Shown in pieces: positions 40,632 to 40,837 of a DNA stretch of 40,837 nucleotides (position 1 is its first letter; each line of letters begins with the position of its first letter). The position numbers and the translations under genes were made by a program. Under the pieces are notes generated by a model, which worked only from the letters and a program-made list of their open reading frames with translations, did not search any database and had not been told where the DNA came from. Source of the stretch: Pseudomonadota bacterium (lineage in GTDB: Bacteria > Pseudomonadota > Gammaproteobacteria > Steroidobacterales > Woeseiaceae); the NCBI GenBank assembly GCA_022574185.1, contig JACZSM010000020.1:1-40837 (forward strand). The letters are read 5' to 3'.

Positions 40632-40837
40632 TTACCCTGATCCGAACGATGCATGGTCCTCGAACTCGACGCCATGCGCCAGAGTCTTGTGTACGGGGCA
40701 ACGCTGCGCGATCTGTGCGAGGCGTTTGCGCTGCACTTCGTCGAAATCACCCTCGATATGAACGTCACTTGTGATCTGTTCGATAAAGCCCCTGTCCGGC
40801 ATATCACAGTCTTCGCAATCCTCGGCGTGAATGCGTG
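40632..40837 (-). CDS. OsmC-family protein, C-terminal part (5' end beyond the window)
   Basis: The minus-strand frame from the right edge to TAA at 40632-40634 reads IHAEDCEDCDMPDRGFIEQIT, DVHIEGDFDEVQRKRLAQIAQRCPVHKTLAHGVEFE. The H-A-x-D-C-x-x-C pattern and the RLxxIAxxCPVHxTL motif with the second redox Cys are typical of the OsmC / alpha-beta hydrolase-OsmC subgroup, which reduces organic peroxides with a Cys pair. The N-terminal part is outside the window, so it cannot be told whether an alpha/beta hydrolase domain precedes it. It is the first known gene of an operon with the VOC and FMN reductase genes. Confidence 0.8.
   Translation of the reverse strand, partial: RIHAEDCEDCDMPDRGFIEQITSDVHIEGDFDEVQRKRLAQIAQRCPVHKTLAHGVEFEDHASFGSG

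Noticed and set aside
1-40837. CRISPR array, prophage or conjugative element
   Set aside because: No regularly spaced repeats of CRISPR size, no cas genes, no phage structural or integrase genes, and no transfer genes were seen.

Overview
The window looks like a chromosomal segment from a gammaproteobacterium, probably marine or sediment-dwelling. The inference rests on the type IV minor-pilin operon of the fimT/pilV/pilW kind, a YfiR-type periplasmic protein, an RraB-like protein, a TolB/TPR membrane protein of the kind common in marine gammaproteobacteria, and moderate-to-high GC with strong GGAGG-type ribosome binding sites. I cannot assign a genus from the sequence alone.

Layout. 1-2571 (minus): the 5' part of a minor pilin operon (fimT-like, fimT-like, pilV, pilW; pilW runs off the left edge). 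2689-2764: tRNA-Thr(CGT). 2793-9185: small redox genes (a secreted F420-reductase-like protein, a redoxin and an SDR), a divergent LysR regulator, a Rieske/glutamate-synthase-FMN fusion and a coniferyl-aldehyde-type dehydrogenase. 9397-11357: an AlbA_2-domain protein, a gene-poor stretch and a small unknown gene. 11383-14872: a decayed island. It holds two back-to-back truncated remnants (LLM flavin monooxygenase and acyl-CoA dehydrogenase), an H-NOX / HNOBA-histidine kinase / response regulator nitric-oxide signalling operon in which the H-NOX and the regulator each carry a single-base frameshift, a wrecked enoyl-CoA hydratase, and the amino-terminal stub of an IS30-family transposase. 14887-16656: TolB/TPR membrane protein. 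16855-21817: a glutamine-amidotransferase / GXGXG / glutamate-synthase-FMN / glutamine-synthetase operon (glxBCD-glnT, homologous to mgsABC-gmaS of the N-methylglutamate pathway) with a divergent XRE-cupin regulator. 21826-22800: rhomboid protease. 22933-25598: a three-gene plus-strand operon of two unrecognised proteins and an ExeA-like ATPase fused to an FHA domain. 25657-26913: a lipoprotein with an NTF2-like fold and a DUF6065 protein. 27049-33769 (minus): a tightly coupled signalling operon of outer-membrane protein, YfiR-family protein, CHASE8-like hybrid histidine kinase and REC-PAS-GGDEF-EAL protein. 34071-40837: SWIB protein, DUF899 protein, a second (frameshifted) histidine kinase paralogous to the H-NOX kinase, a four-helix membrane protein, a secreted amidohydrolase, an RraB-like protein, and an OsmC / VOC / NADPH-FMN-reductase operon.

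How the parts may work together. Two signalling systems dominate: a nitric-oxide (H-NOX) phosphorelay that appears damaged or mis-sequenced, and a YfiR-kinase-c-di-GMP system that appears intact. Three single-base homopolymer indels hit the H-NOX, its response regulator and the paralogous kinase at 35222-37068, while the long genes elsewhere are intact. That pattern is either clustered sequencing error or pathway-specific decay, and it should be settled first. The most likely undescribed system is the three-gene operon ending in the ATPase-FHA fusion.
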